Shown piece after piece: positions 62,601 to 64,000 of a DNA stretch of 64,000 nucleotides. The stretch comes from Streptomyces sp. 135 (GTDB lineage: Bacteria; Actinomycetota; Actinomycetes; Streptomycetales; Streptomycetaceae). How positions within the stretch are numbered: position 1 is the first letter of the stretch; the number at the start of each line of letters is the position of its first letter. The notes below the pieces were generated by a model that saw nothing but the letters and a program-made list of their open reading frames with translations, did not search any database and had not been told where the DNA came from. The DNA is taken from contig NZ_CP075691.1 of NCBI RefSeq assembly GCF_020026305.1, positions 8,487,415-8,551,414 of the forward strand, given 5' to 3'. The position numbers and the translations under genes were made by a program.

Positions 62601-64000
62601 CCGCCCGAGGGCCCGCGCCGCGCGGGCCTGAGCTCCTTCGGAGCCACCGGTTCCAACGCGCACATCGTCCTGGAGGAATACGTCCCCGCTGCCCGGACCG
62701 CGGCCGGGCGCGCCGCACCGCGGGAGCCGGTGCTTGTGCCGCTCTCCGCGCGCACCGGGGACCAGCTGCGGCAGAGCGCCGCGCGGCTGCGGGACGCGAT
62801 CACCGCGGGAGGCGCCGCGCACGCGCCGCACGACATCGCGTACACCCTGCAAGTGGGCCGGGTCGCATGGCCCGTACGGGTCGCCTTCGTGGCGAGCGAC
62901 GCCGATGAACTGGTGCGCCAGCTGGACGAGTTCGCGGCTTCCGGTACGCGTCCGGCGCTGACCGGGACGGAACTCCACGAGACGGCGCGGCGCTGGGCCG
63001 AGGGCGGCACCGTGGACTGGAACGCGCGCCATGGAGCGGACCGGCCGCGCCGGGTCCCCCTGCCGACGTACCCGTTCGCGGGGGAGCGGCACTGGGTCCC
63101 CACCGACGCCGGCCCGCGCCCCGAGGCCCCGGCGCCCTCCTCGGCGGCCCCGACCGAGGTGCCCGTGGTCCCGCCGCACGGACTGCTGTCCGTGCCCCGC
63201 TGGACCGAATCACCCGCGGTTCCCGCCACCGGTGACGCGCCGCGCAGGGTGCTGGTCCTCGCCGGGGAACCGGGCTCCGCGCTCGCCGGGGCGCTGGCCG
63301 CGCACCACCGGCGGACCGGCGGCGCCACCGAGGTGACCGAGCGCCCGCTGGACGACTTCTCCGGCCTCGCGGGACCCGCGCCCGACCGGATCCTGCTCGT
63401 CACCGGCTCCGGACGCACGGCCCGCTCCGACGCGGCCGCGCCCGAACTCGCCCTGCTCCGCTTGGTCAAGGCCGTCCAGCGGCTCGACGGCGCCGGGCGG
63501 ACGGACCTCTTCGTCGTCACCCAGGACACCCAGTCCGTCGCGGGCGGACCCGGCACGGCGCACGGCGCGGGCCTCACGGGCCTCGCCTACTTCGTGGCCC
63601 GTGACTCCGGGCGGTTCGCCGTACGGAACCTCGACGTCACCGCGGCCGACCTGCTGACGCCCGAGGGCTGCGCGGCCGTGGCCGCCGCGGTGGCCGCCGA
63701 GCCTCCGTCCCCGGCCGCCGACCTCGTCGCGCTGCGCGCCGGACGGAGGTACCGGCAGGAGGTCCGCCCGGTGGAGCCGTCCGAGGCGGCGCGGCCGGGG
63801 CTGCCGGGTATCCGGCCGGGCGGCGCCTATGTCGTGGTCGGCGGCAGCGGGTTCGTCGGACGCGTCGTCAGCCGCCATCTGATCGACCGGTACGACGCCA
63901 AGGTGGTCTGCGTCGGACGCCGCCCGCAGAGCGATCCCGCCGTGCGCGAGGCGCTGTACGGCGACCGCGTCCGCTACGTCCAGGGCGACGTGACCGACCC
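41607..64000 (+). CDS. ozmH: Giant trans-AT hybrid PKS-NRPS, oxazolomycin-type, 3' end beyond window
   Basis: One frame is open from the ATG at 41607 to the edge: 7464 codons without a stop. Order by residue: KS1 30-484, Ser-less carrier-like insert 529-588, KR1 778-1214, cMT1 1241-1590, ACP1 1626-1694, C 1736-2164, A 2183-2654, PCP 2685-2756, KS2 2783-3219, DH1 3406-3661, KR2 3674-4114, ACP2 4144-4216, KS3 4271-4698, DH2* 4853-5112, ACP3 5134-5208, cMT2 5259-5608, KR3 5617-6028, ACP4 6056-6130, KS0 6178-6581, KS5 6610-7025, KR4 from 7193. No AT domain (no GHSxG) occurs anywhere; post-KS linkers end in PTYPF-type motifs, so loading is in trans. It begins with a KS, so an upstream protein supplies the chain. 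The order and the glycine module recall OzmH of oxazolomycin biosynthesis, from memory only. Residue 3719 is a TTA codon. Confidence 0.93.
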   Translation, partial: MDDKRALLLKLLASAQQQAAPAAASSRAGEDIAVIGLAGRYPSARTPDELWRNVVEGRNCVGEVPGERWDVDEHYHPESKDGRGYSKWGGWLDDVDRFDPLLFQISPSDAEEMDPQERLFLETAWATIEDAGYRPRGLGAEDPVGVFAGVMNNDYEWLAGQSSAFGVHTHARSAHWSIANRVSYALDLRGPSLTVDTACSASLTAVHLACESLRRGECATALAGGVNLILHPMHLRMLADRQMISRGDRCRSFGAHADGFVDGEGVGAVLLKPLRAAEADGDRVYAVLKGSAINAGGRTGGYTVPNPSAQAEVISAALRRADVDPRTVTYVEAHGTGTPLGDPIEITGLREAFRAGAAGPAAEAPTPEAPAAVGSPAAHDGCAIGSLKSNIGHLESAAGIAGLTKVLMQLKHGVLPPSLHSAELNPDIDLSGTPFHVQQEAAPWRRLVLRDRDGGERELPRRAGVSSFGGGGANAHLIVEEYRGSRPPAADGGAEELVVLSALSEERLRVYAGRLADFLDARPAAGAPLEECVRVAADVLRVRPQDLDPDLELAEYGLGAAELAGLSERLGLETTVSGKTSLRDLAGAETEAALTLADFAHTLRVGREQLDVRLAFPARELAMAKDVLRAVAAGAEGDVELNDAGRTRRSLDPDAADRFARALSEGDLTSAARLWTRGVEAQWPDTGGRRVGLPTYPFARKRYWIPQPERTVTAAAKATQPPTATGARPFVRPTSAKDLIRTSVEPIRTIADDSTVDSPRAVPAEATESAAPPEHRTDLPPLGFYQPVWCPEELTGQGPRHAATAGHDVAVLTAGEPDGLAEALLRHHPGARHVRLDRDDPAALLTEPVRHLYHLGGLRRPDGLDAALRDGVLALFRTHGLAARLTVVTAGAHADNPHAAALLGYAQVLAAECPELDVTCVDVADTDPADAFAAILAEPAHPAGRAVLLRGGRRHVRQLVKTPVPAPERSPYRVGGTYLLVGGSGGIGRALSEELARRYRANVVWISRGEPGPEQRATAERVREAGGRLLHLRADAADPDALRDAVAEARRHFGPVHGVCHAAMTFNASTIAELTEAELRAALAAKIDGSLALTTALTTALAGERLDFLAFFSSVGSFVSAAGNAAYVAASSFQDAYGRLLSAQLPYPVRVVNWGYWGRVGSGAQPGLQEIFRRTGVAEFTVREGLDSLERVLAHGPVQVMPIRADRWALDALGHRASALADRCPVPAPAGPGADAVLTGYDRLSALCDRALLGVYQRMGAFTRPGERDGVTALADRLGIVSKYRRLHAALLNILADAGHVAVRDDTVEALALADGTDLAHAERELDRIAADHPDITATVELTRLFLRDYPRVLRGEIGATEVMFPDASMELVQDFYRGNPLTDSLNELAADTVAEHARRRIAALGTDERLCVVEFGAGTGATTERVLPVLSAWAERVEYVFTDISPQFLESAEQRFGERHPFTRFRTLNLERSLADQGFAPGSADIVVATNVVHATGDLRRTLRKARQLLRPGGRLVLNELTSIRSSITVTGGVLDGWWAFTDPELRIKDAPLATAQTWQRLLLEEGFADAVVLDRGAHLGQHVIVGENAGGDAVAPAPAPDSAATAATAAERPAQAPRAGRGPLPRLRDIVTATLKLDDPVDPDRLLSDYGFDSLSGMKIATVIEADLGVRLRLSDLLRHPTLRELSDHISRSTGAKAEPGLGLAPGLDGDLDSDAVPEPEPQPEAAPEPAPEPLRFPLSAGQQALRVIEQTAPGNYAYNLPLAFWLDRHTDESALRAALQSMVDRHPQLRARVEGDHQIIEPRQELAYVRRELHTSSVDDVREAARKSVREPFDLARGPLLRATLFVMADGRQVLLLTFHHIVFDGLSIAVFLRELSAFYRQCPPTDGPLATYAEFVDRQSELLGSERGDRLRAYWLRQLSGELPRLQLPLDRPRPAVPSYRGASVEGRLDARQIRAARQLAADERTSLFTVLLAAYATLLHRYTQQDRVLIGTPVAGRPAPEYADVLGYFMNMVVLKHDLAEQDQDFRTLLRDVRDTVLEALEHGDYPLLTLAQELRASRLFDTAFYFQNWVEDDTDTTPVADVFHGVHQEGEFDVTLEVVEEPEGARYCLKYNPDLFDEETVRRLGDHFGLLLDAALAAPDSDLGGLPLRSADELRLAEERQRRTRRDHPDDRVLPTLLTEQARRTPEAVAVSDRGATLTYRELTGRVDALAARLRRAGVAPGRNVGVLVDRSADMLVALLGVLAAGGAYVPLDPDYPAERLRYMAEDAGLHLLLTRSGTHPDLGAPVLPVDASEGVYTEAGQPERGVAPGPDDAAYVIYTSGSTGRPKGVQVPHRALANLLLSMAEEPGLGAGDHLLALTTVCFDIAALELFLPLITGGRVEIVPAEVARDGVLLRRLIESSPATVVQATPATWKMLLAAGWTGAPGLKALCGGEALDQDTAEQLLCRAGQVWNMFGPTETTIWSAVCRLAPGERVTIGHPIANTRLYVLDTRGRTVPPGVPGELYIGGAGLATGYLGRPELTAERFVTMDGDRRYRTGDLVRELPDGRIEYLGRLDSQVKVRGFRIEPGEIEAVLRGQDGVREAAVVARRVGGENVLHAFLVLDDGAAVPRREALGQWLPAHMVPDVLVPLTSLPQTLNGKVDRARLTDVPLNELRGAGAVTQARREAGVRSHASPRVEDVEELTGLIADILDMDAAQIPADVPLGQLGMNSVSFTVLSTRISERYGTEVLPTVFYRHPTVTAVAAHLAALQTATDTATEAGSEVRAAGQAARAGDVAVVGMAGRFPGSADLAEFWENLEHGRDLVTEIPADRWDWRAHTDGSRSRWGGFLSGVDRFDAAFFGISPREAELMDPQQRLLLEVVWSAIEDAGYRASDLAGKRVGVFIGTTNSDYAEVQRATGRSAQAHTLTGAALSIIPNRVSYLLDLRGPSVAVDTACSSSLTAVHQAVGALRDGTCDLAIAGGVSLILDPGIYEALSRGEMLSEDGRCKAFDASANGYVRGEGVGVVVLRDHTAARRDGDRVAAVIKAAAVNHGGRTTSLTSPNPNAQADVLVDAYRAAGVDPRTVGYIEAHGTGTALGDPIEISGLTEAFERLGGGTRTQSHERGREGSSCGIGSVKTNIGHLEAAAGIAGLLKVLLALRHRTLPASLHFRERNPYLELDGSPFEIVDTTRSWPAPLAEDGSALPRRAGISSFGFGGANAHVVVEEAPTAADGPDSAAKEPAEELFVLSARTEGALRAQARRLAAHIRAQRPSPADVAHTLRVGREAMEERLAFVARGRAELLDRLDACAEGRTATAAGVLRARVSSGHRRAVTSRGTAWQDFVRALSAERDLESLAQLWTDGADVDWSGLPGGRRIGLPTYPFEPTRHWVDAPATTAPPTTAAPIAEPSPATAELLDANVSTFNESAFAKRLTGAEFYLADHQVGAERVLPGVVYLEMARLAGERAHGTAAVRRIDEVVWAAPVALSPGQERDLRVAVAPSGAFEITGERPHARGRLVFDEEDGAFEAPAPLDPAAVRARCAESRTRQECYEYFGRLGFRYGPAFQVIEELALGDGEALARLRRPDVGAHRFHPSLLDGALQTAGWLVPGSTAHLPYAIGSVHLFAELPADCLVHAVAVERRADAQIFDISLAALDGTVVARIERFTLRAVPGTERSVPGAEPRVHAFEPVWQDVERPPGAAPLDGVELLSVIDTGDGRARALRDELALLAPEVRVVVGAPERASHLVHLAAEGGSGAGGGLDEALRAGFRTALDICRTRIADRGGPLRYLYVHDGGPGAAGAAHAAHAALDGFARTIVQEQPAIRMSVLSRAGSGPVTGSGTPADSATAAAHARGPASMRELAELVLAELAVDGEPEVRIDGPRRTVRAWRERALPGSGPSPLARDGAHLITGGTGKLGLLVAERIARHPGAHVVLVSRSAPDAPLPDGWLHLRADVGVRSDVERVVAEARRRFGRVAGVVHAAGTLRDSLVLHKSGADADEVLAPKVRGLVHLDEATRADAPDYFVAFGSTAAVFGNTGQSDYAYANSFLDHYLERRPGGGLTVDWSLWRDGGMTLTAEARQAMRREFGMEPLPADAALDALEAALRSGASRLLLTAGDRMRIADALRGGPAGPAPVAAPATPDPEDGELRAPTVRFLRELLADELKMPLEDVAEDEAFDRYGVDSLLVLSLTRTLEERFGPLSKTLFFEYLTIGELADFLVERHPAALRDLAAPGPRPALPAEHTAPAQTSAVAVPLAQDVRATAAPAPRRHSASDDDIVIVGVAGRYPQADDLGRFWRNLREGKDCVEEVPKDRWDHDRFYDPDRDAPGKTYAKWGGWLSDVASFDPMFFRMSQVEAVHIDPQERIFLETVWHLLEDAGTSRAALSEVRTGVFVGLMYGHYQLYGVDEALRGDGAATSSSYASVANRVSYFFDFDGPSIALDTMCSSSLTALHLACRAIRDGDCEVAVAGGVNVSSHPLKYLQLAKGGFLSTDGRCRSFGEGGDGYVPAEGSGAVLLKRRRAAEANGDRILAVVKSTAVNHGGAGKGFSVPNPKAQGVMIREALDRAGLAPAELDYLEAHGTGTSLGDPVEITGLVRAFEGHDLTGVRIPIGSVKSNIGHAESAAGMAALTKVLLQLRHQELVPSLHAERLNPHLDLDATPFRLQRERAPWTPRVDAAGRPLPRTAAISAFGAGGSNAHVILEEFVSPTQPPGQQPPYVCVLSARDAERLTEHTARTAEFLRGEGRGTDPAALAATLRTREPMAHRLAVVFDGVDDLAAALEEHLSGADTARVLTGTATRAAAPATCGTPRELAAAWVRGADVTWPGGGPRVSLPGYPFARERCWLPAADAVRGPATPRPSTPYGKVLLSTDTPVIAGHRVQGRSLLPALAYADLVAGVFRDHGHPVERLTIRDLTALRPLDVTDGPVTAEIRCVADGPGRWQVAVTDGDPYATAEVLVTDAADVTDAPAFRERLDGPADGAPRPLAETYLRDGANGQHYSGAARAEGLVRVDQEQLTAELTAPQGDFLVHPALLLGGAVAAGTLLDTGGQAFLPLHIASFRAAGPLTGRCTARVRRSSVIRRGEVVRFSVDFFDPEGRKVAELSELSSKAVTDTPTYVSAEPARAAEPARAAEPGTPAADRAEAFLRRLLADRLDRDPQSIPATAGYYELGLESVQVLSLVEAVQEAVGQELEPTLLFEYTTARDLAAHLAARFPGAFEAAGAVEAAPYPQGPVTPAESGGLSRIRDGAVIPPAPAPAALPAEELDRLIAGRVLLRLCAAGAFADGRTESVDGLARRLAVVDKYRRWLDEAVRLLTATGLTRQYDDVLELTAQRPPAHDPAWTAVRERFASDPYWDAQLSLVEECADRLPEILSGALPATDVLFPGGSMVKLTAVYQGNAVADRLNDVVAEVTATAVRERLAEDPSATVRLAEAGAGTGGTTAVVLPRVDAYADRVEYWYTDLSPAFLDQAEQRFGPGRPYLRYGRWDVTRPGAGEHLTGGDCDVIVATNVLHATQDIRLVLRNLAAALRPGGVLVINEVTRKSAVLTLTFGLLDGWWLYDDEDVRLPGAPLLSAPRWQEVLQDTGYDEVWRPVAEPDAFGEVFVARRRPAALPAPEGTRLLVREWRPAPATEGRRPRAVAVLGGGQHARRLVEALPGAEPVSCAADLHDRFDALVDLGGVGLDAWLPAVQRMTGREALLLGVGTGDARAGLYRMLQSEYGRVRSRYLEADPADPALPGLVAAELADGGDDFEVTYRHGARHRAELAELPAATGAPVRFPADRPLLITGGTRGIGLAVARHAVDQWGARTLVLTGRDPLPPRHEWDRHGTDTPLGRKLDGLRALERDGVRLRVLALPLGEDAAAVHAALAGIRREFGPIGGVLHAAGLVDRDNLAFVRKPADSVRTVLAPKTAGLDALVDALADDPLRFCVLFSSVASMVPAAAVGQSDYAMANAHLDAVARRAPHGLPLVSVAWPSWRGVGMGTERPGPGYRATGLGELSEAEGLRLLDHVLSTGAGPVVLPAIVAPDWTPRALRVPRPQAPTQGRATAAPSATTAAAGSIAEKAEAWLLGLLAEQLGFARDRLAADVPIADYGTDSIMMVQILRLAGAELDVELDPSVLVDHPTVESFVGWLTTHHGQALTRTFGTEPPATAVTTAARPRATAPASAPSERQQAPADGPYDIAVIGMSGRFPGAPDLDGYWRLLSEGRTAIAPVPARRWGTETGYTAGLIDLDGFDPGHFHLSDDDAAAMDPQALLLLEETLFAFCDAGYTPAELKGRDIGVYVGGRTRHAPDDATLGRSRNPVVAIGQNYLAANLSHHFDLRGPSTVVDTACSSALVAMHHAVQAMRSGDVEAAVVAGITLLPDAGGHRLFDRRGLLNTEPEFHVFDRRARGFTPAEGVGVLLLKPLAAAEADGDQVHAVVKAVAVNNDGRTAGPATPNPAAQRSVMARALARSGLAADDVTYIETNAAGSQVPDLIELKAIAAVYRAGSDTPCSLGSVKPNIGHPQCAEGIAGVIKAVLMLRNRRIVPFLSGQQPLDHFDLAATPLRFERGLVPWPDAPLAAAVSSFADGGTNAHAVLAGRDGDATAGRQPLERPRLKRRPLPSARTERFAIVGMAGHYPGAADLTAFWENLKAGRDSVGEVPAERWTPGEGRESRWGGFLDDVDRFDADFFRVSRPEAEITDPQERWFLRTCWEAIEDAGYTPDTLAEAKGPDRRRAVGVFAGAMHKDYTLVAAEAATPVPLSLNQGQIANRVSFVCDFHGPSMTVDTLCSSSLTALHLAVESLRRKECEVALAGGVNLSLHPGKYRTYGTVGMHSSDGRCRSFGEGGDGYVSAEGVGAVVVKPLAAAEAAGDHIYAVVAASAVNHVGAASGFSVPSPVGQAAVITAALAAADVDARSIGCLEAHGTGTSLGDPIEIKGLATAFGRHTDDTGFCALGSVKSNIGHAESAAGIAGLTKAALQLHHRTLVPTLHAGTVNPLLALDGTPFRLQRTTEPWPAPPEGPRRAGLSSFGATGSNAHIVLEEYVPAARTAAGRAAPREPVLVPLSARTGDQLRQSAARLRDAITAGGAAHAPHDIAYTLQVGRVAWPVRVAFVASDADELVRQLDEFAASGTRPALTGTELHETARRWAEGGTVDWNARHGADRPRRVPLPTYPFAGERHWVPTDAGPRPEAPAPSSAAPTEVPVVPPHGLLSVPRWTESPAVPATGDAPRRVLVLAGEPGSALAGALAAHHRRTGGATEVTERPLDDFSGLAGPAPDRILLVTGSGRTARSDAAAPELALLRLVKAVQRLDGAGRTDLFVVTQDTQSVAGGPGTAHGAGLTGLAYFVARDSGRFAVRNLDVTAADLLTPEGCAAVAAAVAAEPPSPAADLVALRAGRRYRQEVRPVEPSEAARPGLPGIRPGGAYVVVGGSGFVGRVVSRHLIDRYDAKVVCVGRRPQSDPAVREALYGDRVRYVQGDVTD
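41694..46690 (+). other. PKS module 1: KS-KR-cMT-ACP
   Basis: KS1 is complete: Cys199 in DTACSAS, His334 in HGTGT, His393 in NIGH. Between the post-KS linker start and LADFAHTLRVGREQL sits a carrier-like stretch with EYGLGAAEL in place of a DS motif. KR1 has GGSGGIG and the catalytic Ser and Tyr, but Ser where the Asn usually lies (YVAAS). cMT1 carries VVEFGAGTGATT. ACP1 Ser1656 is in GFDSLSG. Predicted output: a 3-hydroxy-2-methyl or 2,2-dimethyl acyl chain, matching the gem-dimethyl amide of oxazolomycin. Confidence 0.88.
46812..49875 (+). other. NRPS module: C-A-PCP, glycine-specific
   Basis: The C domain has an intact HHIVFDG (His1863 on). The A domain has YTSGSTGRPKG, FDIAALELF, ATPATWKML, LCGGEAL, MFGPTETTIWS, YRTGDLVR and LNGKVDR. 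The specificity residues read D-I-L-Q-L-G-M-I-W-K, a close match to the known glycine code. PCP Ser2719 lies in LGMNSVSF, more ACP-like than classic PCP. It condenses glycine onto the module 1 acyl chain as an amide. Confidence 0.92.
49953..54255 (+). other. PKS module 3: KS-DH-KR-ACP
   Basis: KS2 is complete (Cys2945 in DTACSSS). DH1 has His3432 in DHQVGAERVLPG, where the usual second Gly is Ala, and Asp3588 in LLDGALQ, so it should be active. KR2 has GGTGKLG and a complete Ser-Tyr-Asn set (YAYAN). ACP2 Ser4178 is in GVDSLLV. It extends the glycyl chain by two carbons and leaves a double bond. Confidence 0.88.
54417..59995 (+). other. PKS module 4: KS-DH*-ACP-cMT-KR-ACP
   Basis: KS3 is complete (Cys4439 in DTMCSSS, HGTGT, NIGHAE). 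The DH-like domain keeps His4873 (HRVQGRSLLP) but has Leu5030 where the catalytic Asp belongs (HPALLLGG). ACP3 Ser5169 is in GLESVQV. cMT2 has LAEAGAGTGGTT. KR3 is complete (YAMAN). ACP4 Ser6093 is in YGTDSIM. The carrier between DH* and cMT is out of the usual order. It should add a methylated C2 unit. Confidence 0.86.
60138..61350 (+). other. Non-elongating ketosynthase (KS0)
   Basis: Cys6330 in DTACSSA is kept, but the HGTGT His is Asn6465 (ETNAAGSQVPD), which removes decarboxylative condensation. NIGH is kept. No DH, KR or carrier follows; KS5 begins about 28 residues after its end. It can transacylate at most. Confidence 0.9.
61434..64000 (+). other. PKS module 5 (partial): KS-KR...
   Basis: KS5 is complete (Cys6770 in DTLCSSS, HGTGT, NIGHAE). 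A post-KS linker with DIAYTLQVGR and PTYPFAGERHW leads to a KR whose Rossmann loop GGSGFVG is visible. The domain is cut by the window edge, so the rest of the module is unknown. Confidence 0.85.

Noticed and set aside
57981..63179. Open minus-strand frame of 1732 codons antisense to the PKS
   Set aside because: Same artefact of GC-rich third positions; repetitive Gly/Val/Arg text and no start context, while the plus strand carries intact enzyme motifs.
41607..64000. Search for integrated AT domains in the PKS
   Set aside because: No GHSxG or AT-like block follows any of the five KS domains; the linkers go straight to DH, KR or the next KS, so the system is trans-AT.
1..64000. tRNA, rRNA, CRISPR, transposase or integrase genes
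   Set aside because: None could be recognised by eye; a tRNAscan or ISfinder run would be decisive.

Overview
The window is high-GC actinomycete chromosome and reads as Streptomyces. Codon third positions are almost all G or C and GTG or TTG starts are frequent. Typical families are present: a mycothiol-dependent maleylpyruvate isomerase-type protein, a Rv2061-type F420/PPOX protein, an AfsR-like STAND regulator, a CGNR zinc-finger regulator, and a trans-AT polyketide cluster containing a bldA-type TTA codon. No tRNA, rRNA, CRISPR array, transposase or prophage gene was found.

Positions 1-35435 are a mosaic of short chromosomal transcription units. A STAND ATPase regulator with a repeat-filled linker runs off the left edge and diverges from an ABC exporter. 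Next come a mycothiol-type enzyme coupled to a GNAT acetyltransferase, a decayed LuxR-family regulator, two quinone-oxidoreductase-like dehydrogenases with an FMN reductase, a divergent MFS exporter, and a solitary substrate-binding protein. Positions 12.8-15.0 kb are a graveyard: a deleted M15/VanX-like dipeptidase, a sensor-kinase-like membrane fragment, and a P450 fragment with a hexanucleotide microsatellite, lying around a tandem MerR regulator. Then follow a CGNR regulator with a divergent F420 protein, a conserved actinobacterial protein diverging from an M13 peptidase, an alpha/beta hydrolase diverging from an NmrA-like protein, a FUSC membrane protein, a Bcp peroxiredoxin, a CPBP-FAD oxidoreductase-DUF1338 operon, an XRE-TPR regulator diverging from a secreted M64 peptidase, and a frameshifted LacI regulator diverging from a nucleoside hydrolase-MFS operon.

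Positions 35498-64000 are the left part of a natural-product cluster. A strong hairpin at 35438-35490 separates it from the nucleoside operon. Six translationally coupled or closely spaced minus-strand genes encode a methoxymalonyl-ACP pathway (FkbH-type, acyl-CoA dehydrogenase, ACP, O-methyltransferase, 3-hydroxyacyl-CoA dehydrogenase) plus an extra KASIII-like protein. After a 1 kb divergent control region, one uninterrupted plus-strand frame runs from 41607 past the right edge (at least 7464 codons). It encodes an AT-less PKS-NRPS with the order KS-KR-cMT-ACP / C-A(Gly)-PCP / KS-DH-KR-ACP / KS-DH*-ACP-cMT-KR-ACP / KS0 / KS-KR...

The domain order, the glycine code and the methoxymalonyl genes all fit an oxazolomycin-type cluster. 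A 3-hydroxy-2,2-dimethylacyl chain would be amidated with glycine and then extended into a methylated diene. This assignment rests on remembered family knowledge and by-eye domain reading; no database search was run. The trans-acting AT, the upstream PKS proteins and the pathway regulators must lie outside the window.
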